In this document: positions 6,717-15,762 of the stretch, piece by piece
Layout of the letters: every line of letters starts with the position of its first letter
How positions within the stretch are numbered: position 1 is the stretch's first letter
Assembly (NCBI GenBank): GCA_016177735.1
Contig: JACOUS010000028.1
Location: 1-36,959 of the forward strand
Length of the DNA stretch: 36,959 nt
Direction: 5' to 3'
Origin: Ignavibacteriales bacterium
GTDB lineage: Bacteria > Bacteroidota > Ignavibacteria > Ignavibacteriales > Melioribacteraceae
The notes under the pieces: model-generated
Told to the model about the DNA's origin: nothing
Databases searched by the model: none
The model's input: the letters and a program-made list of their open reading frames with translations, nothing else
Made by a program: the position numbers and the translations under genes

Positions 6717-8779
6717 TGAACTTCATTTACGAATTGATTCCGCAAAATATTATTGATGCAATCGGCTGGACTATCTTTCACTCCTTGTGGCAAGGAGTAA
6801 TTATCTCGTTTGTACTTGCGGCTGTTCTGCTTCTTTCAAATCACCGCAGTGCAAATTTCAGATACAAGCTTTCCGTAAGTGCGCTGGCTCTGCTTGTTTT
6901 TTCCGCGATAGTTACTTTCACCAAAGTTTATCAACCGGGAAATGAATCCGTAAGTTTAACGGCATCAAACTTAATTACAATTATTGATGATACTTCCGCA
7001 AAAGAGATCGCCGCGAAAATTCAATCTTCCGATTCCTTAAAAAATTTTGTCTCACAATTCGAAAATTATTTCTCAAACAACATTCCGTTGATAGTAACAA
7101 TGTGGCTTGCCGGTATTTTGTTTTTCATTTTCAAATTTATCGGCGGATTAATTTACGTTGAACGTCTAAAGACACGACGCATTTATGAACTGCCGGCAGA
7201 TTGGCTGGATAAATTTGCAGTTCTTAAAAATAAAGCCGCAGTAAAAAGCGGTGTAAAAATTTTTGAATCGGCATTAACAAAAATGCCGGCTGCAATCGGT
7301 TACATCAAACCGGTAATTTTACTTCCGCTTGGAATGATAAGCGGGCTTCCGCAAAGTCAAGTTGAAGCAATTATCGTTCATGAACTCGCGCATATCAAAC
7401 GTTACGATTTCCTTGTTAACATTTTGCAGACTCTCGCAGAAACAATCATGTTTTATCATCCGGCAATTTGGTGGATTTCTTCGGTCATCCGATCCGAAAG
7501 AGAAAATTGCTGCGACGATATCACCGTAGAATTATGCGGCAGCACAATCACATATTCAAAAGCACTCTTCAACATTCAACAGATTAACTCCGGCAATTCA
7601 AATCTCGCGCTCGCCGCAGTTGGAAATGAAAGTCAATTATTTAGAAGGATAAAAAGAATGAACAGCAACAGTAAAAAACGGTTATCGTACGGAATAAAAT
7701 TCGCCGCGTTGTTTTTGTTGATTCTCGTTATTGCGGCAGCAGCGGTTTATTCACCCTCATCTTTTGCGTCAAAGAACAAAAATGTTTCGGAAGCATCATT
7801 TCTTAATCCGTTTACTTTCCTGAATTCCGAATCCGGAGATGACAACGCAAACTCAAAATCTATTGTTCAGGATACAACAAGCCTCCGCAAAGGAAGACGC
7901 ACAATAAAATTTTATGAAAGCGAAGGTGAAAACCGTAAAAAGTATAAAGCAAAACTGAACAACGGAAAAATTGAATTACTTTACATAGACGGCGAAAAAA
8001 TTCCTGATAATGAAGTAAGCAAATACGAAAACAAAGTTCAGCAGAAAGTTGATGAATACGATACTTTGTTAAAAGATTACAGAAGCAAAAAAGAAGAATA
8101 TCGTGAGCTTGCTGAAAAATATTCGGAAGAACTCAAAAACTACCGCGAGAAACTGCGCGAGTATAAAAACGAACGGAATAAATTGAATCGGGATAACGAT
8201 TTCGATTTCGACTTTGATTACAACGCACCGGATTTATCCGAACTCCGCGAATTAATGATAGAGTTGCGTGAAGATTTAAGTGATGAATTTGTTAACGGCT
8301 CTCTGCATATTCCGCCGGTAAATGTTCACATACCCGAAATTAATATCCCGGAAATCGACATACCGAATATTGATATTCCCGAAATAAATATTCCGCCAAT
8401 TCCTCCGGCAAATTTTGATGATGACTGGCATGAAGAGTTTGAAGAAAATATGGAAAAGTTTTCCGATGAAATGAGAGAACACAATTTGAACATGAGAGAA
8501 TTCAATAAGGGCATGAAAAAATTCGGCGAGAACATGAAAGAGTTTGGCGAAGAAATGAGAAAGTTCGGAGACTTCATTCATGAAATGAGAGATGAATTGA
8601 TCAGCGAAGGCGTTATTGAATCGGGCGATGATATCGATGATCTCTTGATTTCCGAAAATAAAATGACAGTTAACGGCAAGGAACTTTCGAAAGAACAACA
8701 TAAAAAATATTTAGACATGTACGAAAAACACACCGGTAAAAAATTAGAGGGTAAGCAAAGAATTAAAATTGACGACTAA
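6713..8779 (+). CDS. BlaR1-type M56 family membrane metalloprotease
   Basis: A 688-aa integral membrane protease partnered with the repressor upstream (ATGA overlap, AAAGGGG ribosome site at 6704-6709). Membrane segments: about 16-41, 51-70, 125-148 and 329-346. The zinc site HELAH is at 223-227 and a further acidic ligand is expected in RSEREN (260-265), as in M56. After the fourth segment, instead of a penicillin-binding sensor domain, there is an extracytoplasmic tail of about 340 residues: a charged coiled coil (437-493), an aspartate/phenylalanine stretch, a run of I-P-x-I-N/D repeats (532-565) and a second amphipathic helix with heptad-like FG/M repeats (572-630). The tail is presumably the sensor, but its ligand cannot be inferred. 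A strong terminator follows. Confidence 0.88.
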   Translation: MMNFIYELIPQNIIDAIGWTIFHSLWQGVIISFVLAAVLLLSNHRSANFRYKLSVSALALLVFSAIVTFTKVYQPGNESVSLTASNLITIIDDTSAKEIAAKIQSSDSLKNFVSQFENYFSNNIPLIVTMWLAGILFFIFKFIGGLIYVERLKTRRIYELPADWLDKFAVLKNKAAVKSGVKIFESALTKMPAAIGYIKPVILLPLGMISGLPQSQVEAIIVHELAHIKRYDFLVNILQTLAETIMFYHPAIWWISSVIRSERENCCDDITVELCGSTITYSKALFNIQQINSGNSNLALAAVGNESQLFRRIKRMNSNSKKRLSYGIKFAALFLLILVIAAAAVYSPSSFASKNKNVSEASFLNPFTFLNSESGDDNANSKSIVQDTTSLRKGRRTIKFYESEGENRKKYKAKLNNGKIELLYIDGEKIPDNEVSKYENKVQQKVDEYDTLLKDYRSKKEEYRELAEKYSEELKNYREKLREYKNERNKLNRDNDFDFDFDYNAPDLSELRELMIELREDLSDEFVNGSLHIPPVNVHIPEINIPEIDIPNIDIPEINIPPIPPANFDDDWHEEFEENMEKFSDEMREHNLNMREFNKGMKKFGENMKEFGEEMRKFGDFIHEMRDELISEGVIESGDDIDDLLISENKMTVNGKELSKEQHKKYLDMYEKHTGKKLEGKQRIKIDD

Positions 8780-8792
8780 CAGCCCATCCCTA

Positions 8793-8820
8793 AATCCCTT
8801 CCCTTCGGGAAGGGATTTTT
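8793..8820 (+). terminator. Rho-independent terminator after the M56 gene
   Basis: A perfect 11-bp stem AATCCCTTCCC / GGGAAGGGATT with a TTC loop (8793-8817) is followed by TTTTT. It ends the blaI-M56 operon 14 bases after the stop codon. Confidence 0.9.
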
Positions 8821-8877
8821 AAATTTGTACACAAATTATTTTTTATTTTGTCGTATAACTTTTCTTACTAAAATTTT

Positions 8878-10617
8878 ATGAGCTGGATTTACGGAATAAT
8901 TCACACAGACAGATCCCAAATTTCACTTCCTGAAGAAATTAAGAACCGCGCGCTAAAAACAATACACAGTAATGAAATAAGTATTTGCGCGGGCGGCAAT
9001 GAAAGAAATATTTTTTACGACAACACAGTTAATGATTCGCTTAACGGCTGGCTTGTCGTTGGTATCGGTTTGTTAAAATCTAACAACAGCTATAAAATTT
9101 TAGATAACTCCGCGTGGAAGAATTTATTAGACTGCACGAACATAGCAGCTCAACTTGAAGGGCATTACATTATTCTCAAATGGAACGAAAACAATTTTGA
9201 AATCATCACCGACCGGCTTGGCTTGAGGGATATTTATTTTTCACAAGTTAGCGGCAGTATAATATTTTCCACACGTATCGACTGGCTCGCAAAATCCGTT
9301 AACGCAGAAATTAATTTTGGTGAATTCGGAAGCAGATGGCTTTTGTTCAACCAAATTTCTACAAACTGCATTCTCAATAATATCACTCGCGTTACTGCCG
9401 GTTCAATTGTTAAAGTAAATCTGCATTCGCTCGAATACAAAATTGAAAAGAGTAATTTTAGTTTTGCGCACAACAATTCAATTCACGACATTTCTTCTTT
9501 TTCGGAAAAGCTCGAAGAATTTATTTCGGCACCGCCGGCAAATGATTTTAGAACTGCGCTGAGCCTTTCGGGCGGGATGGATTCGCGCGTAATTTTATCG
9601 TGCTTGCTAAATGACTCAAACAAAAAGATGTTTGAAACACATACATTTGGAAGCAGTGACCATCCCGATTATTTTGTCGCAAATAAAATCGCGAACGATT
9701 TTGGAATCGCGCATCATAATTTTAACAGACCGCTTCCTTCTGCACAAGATTGTATTGAAGAATTGACCAATTACACAAATGAAACAATTGTTAACGGCTC
9801 TGCTTCTGGAATACTTCAGCTAAATAATTACAAACTGCTGAAAGATTTTAAAAACACAATAATTATTGACGGCGGTTTCGGTGAAATATGGCGGAGGGAA
9901 TTTTTATACCGGCTTCTCTTTAGCGGGAGAAAATTTTTACACGAAAAAAATTACGACGAGGTTTTACCGCACATGATGGTTCACCGCGCAGATATTTTCG
10001 ATGAGGGTGTAAAAGAAAAAATGCTTGCCGGATGCAAAGAACAGCTTGCAAATATTTTTAACGAACTTCCGTCAATCGAAGAAATCGGAGTGGAAAACTG
10101 GCTCGATCTATTTGCAATCAAAACACGTCTTCCCAATTATTACGGGCACGAGCAGTCGCGCACGGATTTTTTTATAAATTCATTTATGCCGTTCGCACAA
10201 TTTTCGCTGCTGCAAATCCTTGCTTCAATTCCAATAAAATCAAGAAAGAATGCCGGACTGTTCAAAAAGATTATCCGCAATAACAACAACGGCTTATCCA
10301 GATATCAACTTGTGAAAGGTGCTTCTTCGCACCCGTATTTCTTGAACACGTTTCAAGCAAGATTGTGGAATTTTGCTTCGAACAAATTGAATGGACGGTA
10401 TGGTTATCAAAATCAATCTCAGATATTTCTTTCGCACATCAAAGAATTTGTTGATGATGTTGTGAATTCAAAATCCGTGAATGAATGTTTCTTCTATGAT
10501 TATAAAAAGATTAGTAAAATTTATGATGAGTACAATTCAGGTAATGTTAAAGCCGCAAAAGAACTTGATTGGTTTTTATCGTTCGAAATTTTTCGGAAGT
10601 CTATTTATTCAAATTAA
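8878..10617 (+). CDS. Asparagine synthase-related protein
   Basis: A 579-aa protein with the two-domain layout of class B asparagine synthases. The N-terminal half (about 1-210) is an Ntn-hydrolase-like glutaminase domain (YGII ... LEGHYIILKWNENNFEIITDRLG). The C-terminal half has the ATP-pyrophosphatase loop SLSGGMDSR near residue 230 and a GGFGE motif near residue 335. The nucleophile Cys2 of active glutaminases is absent (the protein starts MSWIYG), so it probably does not use glutamine; ammonia or another amine is a possible donor. Such homologues also serve in peptide or sugar-polymer amidation, so asparagine synthesis is not assured. No ribosome site is evident. Its 3' end overlaps the convergent ruvA by 17 bases. 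Confidence 0.85.
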   Translation: MSWIYGIIHTDRSQISLPEEIKNRALKTIHSNEISICAGGNERNIFYDNTVNDSLNGWLVVGIGLLKSNNSYKILDNSAWKNLLDCTNIAAQLEGHYIILKWNENNFEIITDRLGLRDIYFSQVSGSIIFSTRIDWLAKSVNAEINFGEFGSRWLLFNQISTNCILNNITRVTAGSIVKVNLHSLEYKIEKSNFSFAHNNSIHDISSFSEKLEEFISAPPANDFRTALSLSGGMDSRVILSCLLNDSNKKMFETHTFGSSDHPDYFVANKIANDFGIAHHNFNRPLPSAQDCIEELTNYTNETIVNGSASGILQLNNYKLLKDFKNTIIIDGGFGEIWRREFLYRLLFSGRKFLHEKNYDEVLPHMMVHRADIFDEGVKEKMLAGCKEQLANIFNELPSIEEIGVENWLDLFAIKTRLPNYYGHEQSRTDFFINSFMPFAQFSLLQILASIPIKSRKNAGLFKKIIRNNNNGLSRYQLVKGASSHPYFLNTFQARLWNFASNKLNGRYGYQNQSQIFLSHIKEFVDDVVNSKSVNECFFYDYKKISKIYDEYNSGNVKAAKELDWFLSFEIFRKSIYSN

Positions 10618-11188
10618 CGAGCGCCTCTTTGATCAAATCTTCGATTGATATCTCCGGACTTCTATCCGTAATTGCACGCACGGCACGTTCGGCAATTTTT
10701 TGATTGTAACCGAGATTGCCGAGTGCGGCAATTGCATCACTGCGAACGCTTGAAACGCCGAACGAAACTCCTTCGATACCTTCACCGAGCGATTCAACTT
10801 TATCGCGCAGCTCCACCATCATCCGCTCGGCAGTTTTTCTTCCGATGCCCGGTACGGAAATTATCCGTGCGATGTTGCCGGTTTTGAGTGCTACCTTCAA
10901 ATCATTTATTTGGATGCCGGACAAAATACTTTGTGCTGTCTTCGGTCCGATTCCGCTTACACTTATCAGCAGTTCAAACATTTCTTTTTCATTCATCGAA
11001 TAGAAACCGTACAAATCGAGTGCGTCATCTTTTACGGCAAGATATGTGAAGAGCGATACTTCTTCTTTATCGCCGATCTTCTCGAAAGTACTGATTGAAA
11101 TATTTATCAGGTAACCGACGCCGTTAACATCAACAATAACGCGCGTAGGTTTTTTTGAAATTATTTTTCCGCTAATGTAACCGATCAT
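10601..11188 (-). CDS. ruvA: Holliday junction branch migration protein RuvA
   Basis: A 195-aa protein of normal length for RuvA. It forms the tetramer that holds the four-way DNA junction and loads the RuvB motor. The N-terminal OB domain begins MIGYISGKIISKKPTRVIVDVNGVGYLINI. Two helix-hairpin-helix motifs follow: LLISVSGIGPKTAQSIL near 70-90 and IISVPGIGRKTAERMM near 108-125. The short C-terminal domain III that contacts RuvB is present (SDAIAALGNLGYNQKIAERAV). It is last in the minus-strand recJ-yebC-ruvC-ruvA group, but is separated from ruvC by an outer-membrane protein gene. No ruvB is in the window. Confidence 0.97.
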   Translation of the reverse strand: MIGYISGKIISKKPTRVIVDVNGVGYLINISISTFEKIGDKEEVSLFTYLAVKDDALDLYGFYSMNEKEMFELLISVSGIGPKTAQSILSGIQINDLKVALKTGNIARIISVPGIGRKTAERMMVELRDKVESLGEGIEGVSFGVSSVRSDAIAALGNLGYNQKIAERAVRAITDRSPEISIEDLIKEALVNLNK

Positions 11189-11201
11189 TTCTTATCCCAA
11201 C

Positions 11202-11260
11202 AATAGACCACAGATGATACTGATTTATTCTGTGGTGATCCGTGTTATCTGTGGTCTATT
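11202..11260. repeat. Long-arm inverted repeat, 'ccacagat' family
   Basis: AATAGACCACAGAT (11202-11215) and ATCTGTGGTCTATT (11247-11260) form a perfect 14-bp inverted repeat around a 31-base loop that itself contains 'ctgtggtgatccgtgtt'. A related phrase 'ccgtgaatatccgtggttta' stands at about 28302-28321 before another minus-strand gene. On the minus strand it lies directly upstream of ruvA. Confidence 0.65.
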
Positions 11261-11350
11261 TCTTTTCATATTTTTTAACTTAATTTGCTGGACAATACTT
11301 AACTGCTGTATTCAAAATACTCAAAAAGAAATTTCCATTTGTGAAAAATC

Positions 11351-12043
11351 TTAGAAACGGAAAGCTATTCCAAGCTTCACGCCTGATAAACCAGTTCCCC
11401 ATCTATTTCCATTACTTTCATGAGTATTATTATTAGTATAAGTCTCACTGCTAAATGAACCCGTTCCTTTGCTCTTAGTCCAGCCATAATAAGCATATAG
11501 TCCGTATTCGGCAAGCAGTGAAATTTTTTCAGCAATAGAACATTCTACACCTATAATTCCTTCAATACCGAGATTTAAATAATACCCCAAATTGCTACTC
11601 GTTGAATGGCCAATTCCATTTCCATTATCCGTATCAGAAGAATATCTTGAAAAATATCTCTGCAAAGATAAAAAAGGACCGCCGCCAACATACATCGTAA
11701 AGATTGATTCTCTTATAGGATAAATTAAATAAGCCGAATAAAAACCTATGGATTGATTATTGCTCTCTGAGTCGGATGAACTTTTTGTTTGAGCGCTCGT
11801 GTAGCTGCCCGAACTGGAATTACTTGTTGCGTCACCATCACTTCCACTTGCATTTAAATTAATATCAAGCATATACCTTATAGCAGCATTCTCCGAAATA
11901 AAATTTACGTATGACAATGAGTAACTGTTCACTATGTGAAACTGAAATTCATTCTTGTAACTGCTTGAATCTGTTTGTGAGTAAATTTTAGAAATGGAAA
12001 TTAGAAATAATGAAATCACGAATAACATTTTTTTGGTGTGCAT
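11351..12043 (-). CDS. Putative outer-membrane beta-barrel protein
   Basis: A 230-aa protein that I do not recognise by name. I start it at 12043 (MHTKKMLFVISLFLISISKIYSQ) because AGGAG lies 5 bases upstream and this gives a clean signal peptide with cleavage after YSQ; the open frame runs 16 codons further up without a ribosome site. After the signal the sequence alternates polar and hydrophobic residues in short strands, with a very Ser-rich loop (about residues 68-100, DATSNSSSGSYTSAQTKSSS) and ends in KLGIAFRF, a terminal Phe typical of barrels inserted by the BAM machinery. A small outer-membrane barrel is therefore likely. It interrupts the ruvC-ruvA neighbourhood and has no evident link to recombination. 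Confidence 0.7.
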   Translation of the reverse strand: MHTKKMLFVISLFLISISKIYSQTDSSSYKNEFQFHIVNSYSLSYVNFISENAAIRYMLDINLNASGSDGDATSNSSSGSYTSAQTKSSSDSESNNQSIGFYSAYLIYPIRESIFTMYVGGGPFLSLQRYFSRYSSDTDNGNGIGHSTSSNLGYYLNLGIEGIIGVECSIAEKISLLAEYGLYAYYGWTKSKGTGSFSSETYTNNNTHESNGNRWGTGLSGVKLGIAFRF

Positions 12044-12128
12044 TGCCGCTCCTAAATTTTGATGATTAAAATTGTGAATAATGCAACGCAAAATTAAAAT
12101 ATTTTATCGATGTGGGGAAGGGAAAAAA

Positions 12129-12674
12129 TTAGGGATGAACAACTCGATCCGGATTTGCTTCAACAAACTCTTTCCAGTTTCTGCTTTTCTTTACACCGGT
12201 TAACGAAGTGATTTTAAATGCATGACAGACAGCCACGGCAAGTGCGTCCGTTTCATCAAATTTTATTTTCTTCTTGTTGATGCTCGTTAATTTTTTGATC
12301 ATGTACTGCACTTGTTCTTTTGTCGAAGCGCCGCTGCCGGTGACAGCCTTTTTAATTTCTCGCGGAGAGTATTCTTTGATCGGCAAACCGTTGTGAGCGG
12401 CGGCAAGCAGAGAAACTCCGCGTGCGTAACCAATCTTTAATGCCGACTGTACATTCTTTCCGTAGAATGCGGTTTCAAGTGCGAACTCATCCGGCTTGTA
12501 TTTTTTTATTATCAAGTTTAGTTCATCATAAATTTTTTGTAAGCGCGGTGCAAAATCTTTAACGGCGGGTATGCTGATGATTCCCGAATGGATATGTTTT
12601 ATTTCGTTCCGGTCATATTCAATAATCCCGAAACCGGTTGTGATGGTTCCCGGGTCAATCCCGATTATCCGCAT
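12129..12674 (-). CDS. ruvC: Crossover junction endodeoxyribonuclease RuvC
   Basis: A 181-aa RNase H-fold nuclease that resolves Holliday junctions by symmetric nicks, working with RuvAB. The four catalytic acids are visible: D7 in IGIDPG, E67 in FALETAF, and D140 and D143 in KFDETDALAVA. Length and motif spacing fit the family. The start ATG at 12674 has no strong ribosome site. It lies downstream of yebC, the usual yebC-ruvC order, with a dispersed repeat in the 134-base gap. Confidence 0.97.
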   Translation of the reverse strand: MRIIGIDPGTITTGFGIIEYDRNEIKHIHSGIISIPAVKDFAPRLQKIYDELNLIIKKYKPDEFALETAFYGKNVQSALKIGYARGVSLLAAAHNGLPIKEYSPREIKKAVTGSGASTKEQVQYMIKKLTSINKKKIKFDETDALAVAVCHAFKITSLTGVKKSRNWKEFVEANPDRVVHP

Positions 12675-12703
12675 TCAAAACCCAAGTTTGCTGTATGGTA
12701 ACA

Positions 12704-12805
12704 TTTGCAAAACTCTCTGCGAACTCGGCGACTTCTCTGCGGACTCTGCGGTTTAAGGATTTTCACGCAAAGGTCACAAAGAATGCGCGAAGGACGCAAA
12801 GAAAA
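12704..12805. repeat. Composite dispersed repeat, copy A
   Basis: The sequence runs 'gcaaaactctctgcgaact' ... 'ggattttcacgcaaagg' ... 'aaggacgcaaagaaaa'. The outer parts recur in inverse orientation at 29226-29311, but the middle differs: here it is a direct series of 'ctctgcg(g)' words, there a perfect GC palindrome. It fills the yebC-ruvC gap. Confidence 0.75.
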
Positions 12806-12808
12806 AAA

Positions 12809-13534
12809 TCAATCGACAAAATCTGCATTGGAAAAAACATTTTGAACATCGTCACAGTCTTCAAATGCTTCGATAAGCTTCATTAATTTTTCCGCATTCT
12901 CGCCGTTCACGCTCACAAGATTTTTTGCAGTCCATTGAAGCGAAGCATTTTCGACAATAATTTTTTTTGCAAGAATTGCCTTCCGTACCGGTTCAAAAGT
13001 TTCCAGCGAAGTTTTTACTTCAAAAAAATCTTCTTCGGTTTGAAGATCATCCGCGCCGGCATCGAGAATAATTTCCATCATCTCATCTTCAGATTTTCCG
13101 TCACGTTTAACAGTAATGACACCTTTGCGTTCGAACATCCATGAAACCGAATTTGCTTCGCCGAGAGTTCCGCCGTTTTTTGAAAACGCATGCCTTATCT
13201 CTGCAATAGTTCTGTTTTTATTGTCCGTTGCTGCTTCAATGAGTAGTGCAATTCCGCCGGGTCCGTAGCCTTCGTACATAACTTCATGATATTGTGCGCC
13301 TTCGAGTTCGCCGGTTGCTTTTTTAACCGCGCGGTCAATATTATCCGCCGGCATGTTTGCAGATTTAGCGTTATCAATTGCAAGCCGCAGTCTCGGATTG
13401 CCGTCCGGGCCGCCGCCGCCGTGCCGTGCCGCAATTGTAATCTCTTTGATGAGGCGCGTAAACATCTTTCCTCTTTTTGCATCAATGGCAGCTTTCTTGC
13501 GTTTGATTGTTGCCCATTTTGAGTGACCGGACAT
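12809..13534 (-). CDS. yebC: YebC/PmpR-family protein (TACO1 homologue)
   Basis: A 241-aa protein with the family's invariant start MSGHSKWATIKRKKAAIDAKRGK and the GGGGPDGNPRLRLAIDNAK stretch near residues 38-57. Long annotated as a transcriptional regulator; more recent work links the family to translation, relieving ribosome stalling, as for mitochondrial TACO1. GAGGAAA lies 7-10 bases before the ATG. It sits 19 bases after recJ and before ruvC, so co-transcription of recJ-yebC is likely. Confidence 0.95.
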   Translation of the reverse strand: MSGHSKWATIKRKKAAIDAKRGKMFTRLIKEITIAARHGGGGPDGNPRLRLAIDNAKSANMPADNIDRAVKKATGELEGAQYHEVMYEGYGPGGIALLIEAATDNKNRTIAEIRHAFSKNGGTLGEANSVSWMFERKGVITVKRDGKSEDEMMEIILDAGADDLQTEEDFFEVKTSLETFEPVRKAILAKKIIVENASLQWTAKNLVSVNGENAEKLMKLIEAFEDCDDVQNVFSNADFVD

Positions 13535-13553
13535 TTTACATTTCCTCTATATT

Positions 13554-15287
13554 TCACTTAACGTTTGCAGTACCGTTTTCTTTAACATTGATATCTTTGA
13601 TTCTTATTTGCGGGAACGATCTTCCGTCTTTGTTTACCGTTTCGATTGTGTACACAATATCAACCAAATTTTTTTCTTTATCAATGCACTCCGCAAATGA
13701 ACCGAGATTGAATCCGATAGCATCGAAAATTTTATCGTTGCCGTTTTGCCTGAAACATGTAATCAAATGATTTGAGCCGACAATTTTAGGCGGGTAAACA
13801 ACCGAAACATTCTCGCTCAAAAAAACCGGGCGCATATTACCGGGACCGAACGGCGCAAATTGATCGAGTATCCGCAAAAACTTTGGCGATATTTCCGAAA
13901 AAGATAATTTAAAATCAATTTTTACCTCCGGGAGAATTTGTTCTTCTTTCATATCTCGTTTTAAAATTTCATTAAAACGAGTACGGAAATTTCCCAGTTT
14001 GTCGATTTCAACAGCAAGCCCGGCTGCGGCTTCATGACCTCCGAACTGAAGAAGTAGATCTTCACATTCTTGCAGTGCATCGTAAATATTGAAACCGGGA
14101 ATGCTTCGTGCGGAACCTTTTGCAACTCCGTCAATAGTTGTTAGCATAACAGTGGGCTTGTGGAATTTTTCGACCAGTCTTGAAGCAACAATTCCGATCA
14201 CACCGGGATGCCATCCGTCATCATGCAGTACAATGCCGAGATCATTTTCAAGATTGATTGTAGATTCAACGATATCAATAGCATGTGAAAAAGTTGCTTC
14301 ATCAATAGTTCTTCGTTTGGAGTTTTCATCCTCCAATACTTGCGCAAGCTGAACCGCTTTTTGAGGATCATCGGTTGTGAAAAGTTCTACAGCTCTGTTT
14401 GCATCGCCGAGTCTGCCCACAGCATTTATGCGCGGTGCAATTGTAAAGACAATTTGTCCGGCGGTTAAATTACCGGGTTCCATCCGCGCACTTTTAATAA
14501 GTGCGGCAATTCCGGGGCGAGGATTTGTATTAATAATTTCCAGACCTTCGCGAACAAGAATTCTATTTTCACTTACGAGCGGAACAATATCTGCCGCACC
14601 GGCAAGAGCAACAAGATCCAGATATTTCAATGCCATCTCTTTTTTGCCAATGCTTGAACCGACTGCAGATGCAAGTTTAAATGCAACCCCGGCGCCCGAA
14701 AGATATTTGAAAGGATAATTACAGCCGGGCTTCAATGGATCGAGCACGGCAACGGCTTTGGGGATTTGCTCTTTCGGCTGGTGATGATCGCACACAATAG
14801 TATCGATACCGAGCGAGTTTGCGTAATCGATTTCTTCAACAGCAGTAATTCCGCAGTCAACCGAAATCAATAATTTTGTTCCGCGCTCTTTTATAATATC
14901 GAGGCTCTGTATCGAAATTCCGTAACCTTCGGTTAAACGATTCGGAATGTATGTATCGACATTGGCGCCGAGTTCTTTCAGAAATAAATACATCAAAGCC
15001 GCAGAGCATGTGCCGTCAACATCATAATCTCCGTAAACACAAATTTTTTCATTCGATGTGAGTGCACTAATTACACGATGCGATGCTTCGTGCATTCCGT
15101 TCATTAGAAACGGATCGAATAAAGAATCGAGCGAGGGACGGAAAAAAGATTTGGCTTCGAAGAAGTTGTTTATTCCCCGATGTATTAATAAGCCGGCAAG
15201 AGAGTTCGTAATATTAAGACTATCTGCAAGAACAAGAACGGATTTTTCATCCGGCGTTTCTTTTAACTTCCAGCGGTGTTTTATCAT
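13554..15287 (-). CDS. recJ: Single-stranded-DNA-specific exonuclease RecJ
   Basis: A 577-aa DHH-family 5'-3' ssDNA exonuclease used in recombinational and mismatch repair. Metal-site motifs visible: DYDVDG at 87-92, SVDCGI near 142-147 and DHH at 167-169. The DHHA1 part carries HPGVIGIVASRL, KGSARS and FGGHEAAAGL; a C-terminal OB-like domain follows (FAPFGPGNMRPVF). Length matches bacterial RecJ. The stop is 19 bases before yebC. rnpB lies just upstream on the same strand. Confidence 0.97.
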   Translation of the reverse strand: MIKHRWKLKETPDEKSVLVLADSLNITNSLAGLLIHRGINNFFEAKSFFRPSLDSLFDPFLMNGMHEASHRVISALTSNEKICVYGDYDVDGTCSAALMYLFLKELGANVDTYIPNRLTEGYGISIQSLDIIKERGTKLLISVDCGITAVEEIDYANSLGIDTIVCDHHQPKEQIPKAVAVLDPLKPGCNYPFKYLSGAGVAFKLASAVGSSIGKKEMALKYLDLVALAGAADIVPLVSENRILVREGLEIINTNPRPGIAALIKSARMEPGNLTAGQIVFTIAPRINAVGRLGDANRAVELFTTDDPQKAVQLAQVLEDENSKRRTIDEATFSHAIDIVESTINLENDLGIVLHDDGWHPGVIGIVASRLVEKFHKPTVMLTTIDGVAKGSARSIPGFNIYDALQECEDLLLQFGGHEAAAGLAVEIDKLGNFRTRFNEILKRDMKEEQILPEVKIDFKLSFSEISPKFLRILDQFAPFGPGNMRPVFLSENVSVVYPPKIVGSNHLITCFRQNGNDKIFDAIGFNLGSFAECIDKEKNLVDIVYTIETVNKDGRSFPQIRIKDINVKENGTANVK

Positions 15288-15316
15288 GGTGTCAATTCAT
15301 AAAAGAACACTATAAT

Positions 15317-15735
15317 GATACGTGTTTATAAGCCGAATTCTGTTCCCCCGATTGAAATCAGGGGCGGCAGTTATTTATCTCGCCACAGCATTACTGCCAT
15401 GATCCAGCGGTCTACCCGAAAACAATGTCTGCTAAAAAAAAGCAGACAACCAAGACGAACAGCCTTGCCCCGATAAATCGGGATGCTTTCTGCTTGACCT
15501 TGCACCAGGTGTGGTTTGCCCAGCTTCCGATATTACTATCGGAACGGTGAGCTCTTACCTCGCCATTTCACCCTTACCCCGAATCAAATCGGAGCGGTAT
15601 TTTTTCTGTGGCACTTTCCGTAGCCTTGAACTTGCGTTACAACGCCCCCGGGCATTACCCGGCACCTTGTTCTGCGGAGTTCGGACTTTCCTCTATCCCT
15701 TCTAAATAGGGGGTAGCAACTGCCCAACACGTATC
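15317..15735 (-). ncRNA. rnpB: RNase P RNA, bacterial type A
   Basis: Reading the minus strand from 15735, the RNA starts GATACGTGTTGGGCAG and ends with AACACGTATC, which pair over 10 bp to close helix P1. The conserved core is present: GAGGAAAGTCCGAACTCC just inside the 5' end (CR I), GCCACAGAAA, the stretch GGTAAGGGTGAAATGGCG, AGAGCTCACCG, and near the 3' end GAATTCGGCTTATAAACACG, including the conserved purine-rich CR V partner of P4. The length, about 419 nt, is usual. This is the catalytic RNA that matures tRNA 5' ends. The exact ends are inferred from P1. Confidence 0.96.
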
Positions 15736-15762
15736 ATCAACTGTTCTTCTACTTACTCTTTT

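Noticed and set aside
15511-15705. 64-aa open frame within the rnpB region
   Set aside because: It lies inside the RNase P RNA on the opposite strand and has no protein features.
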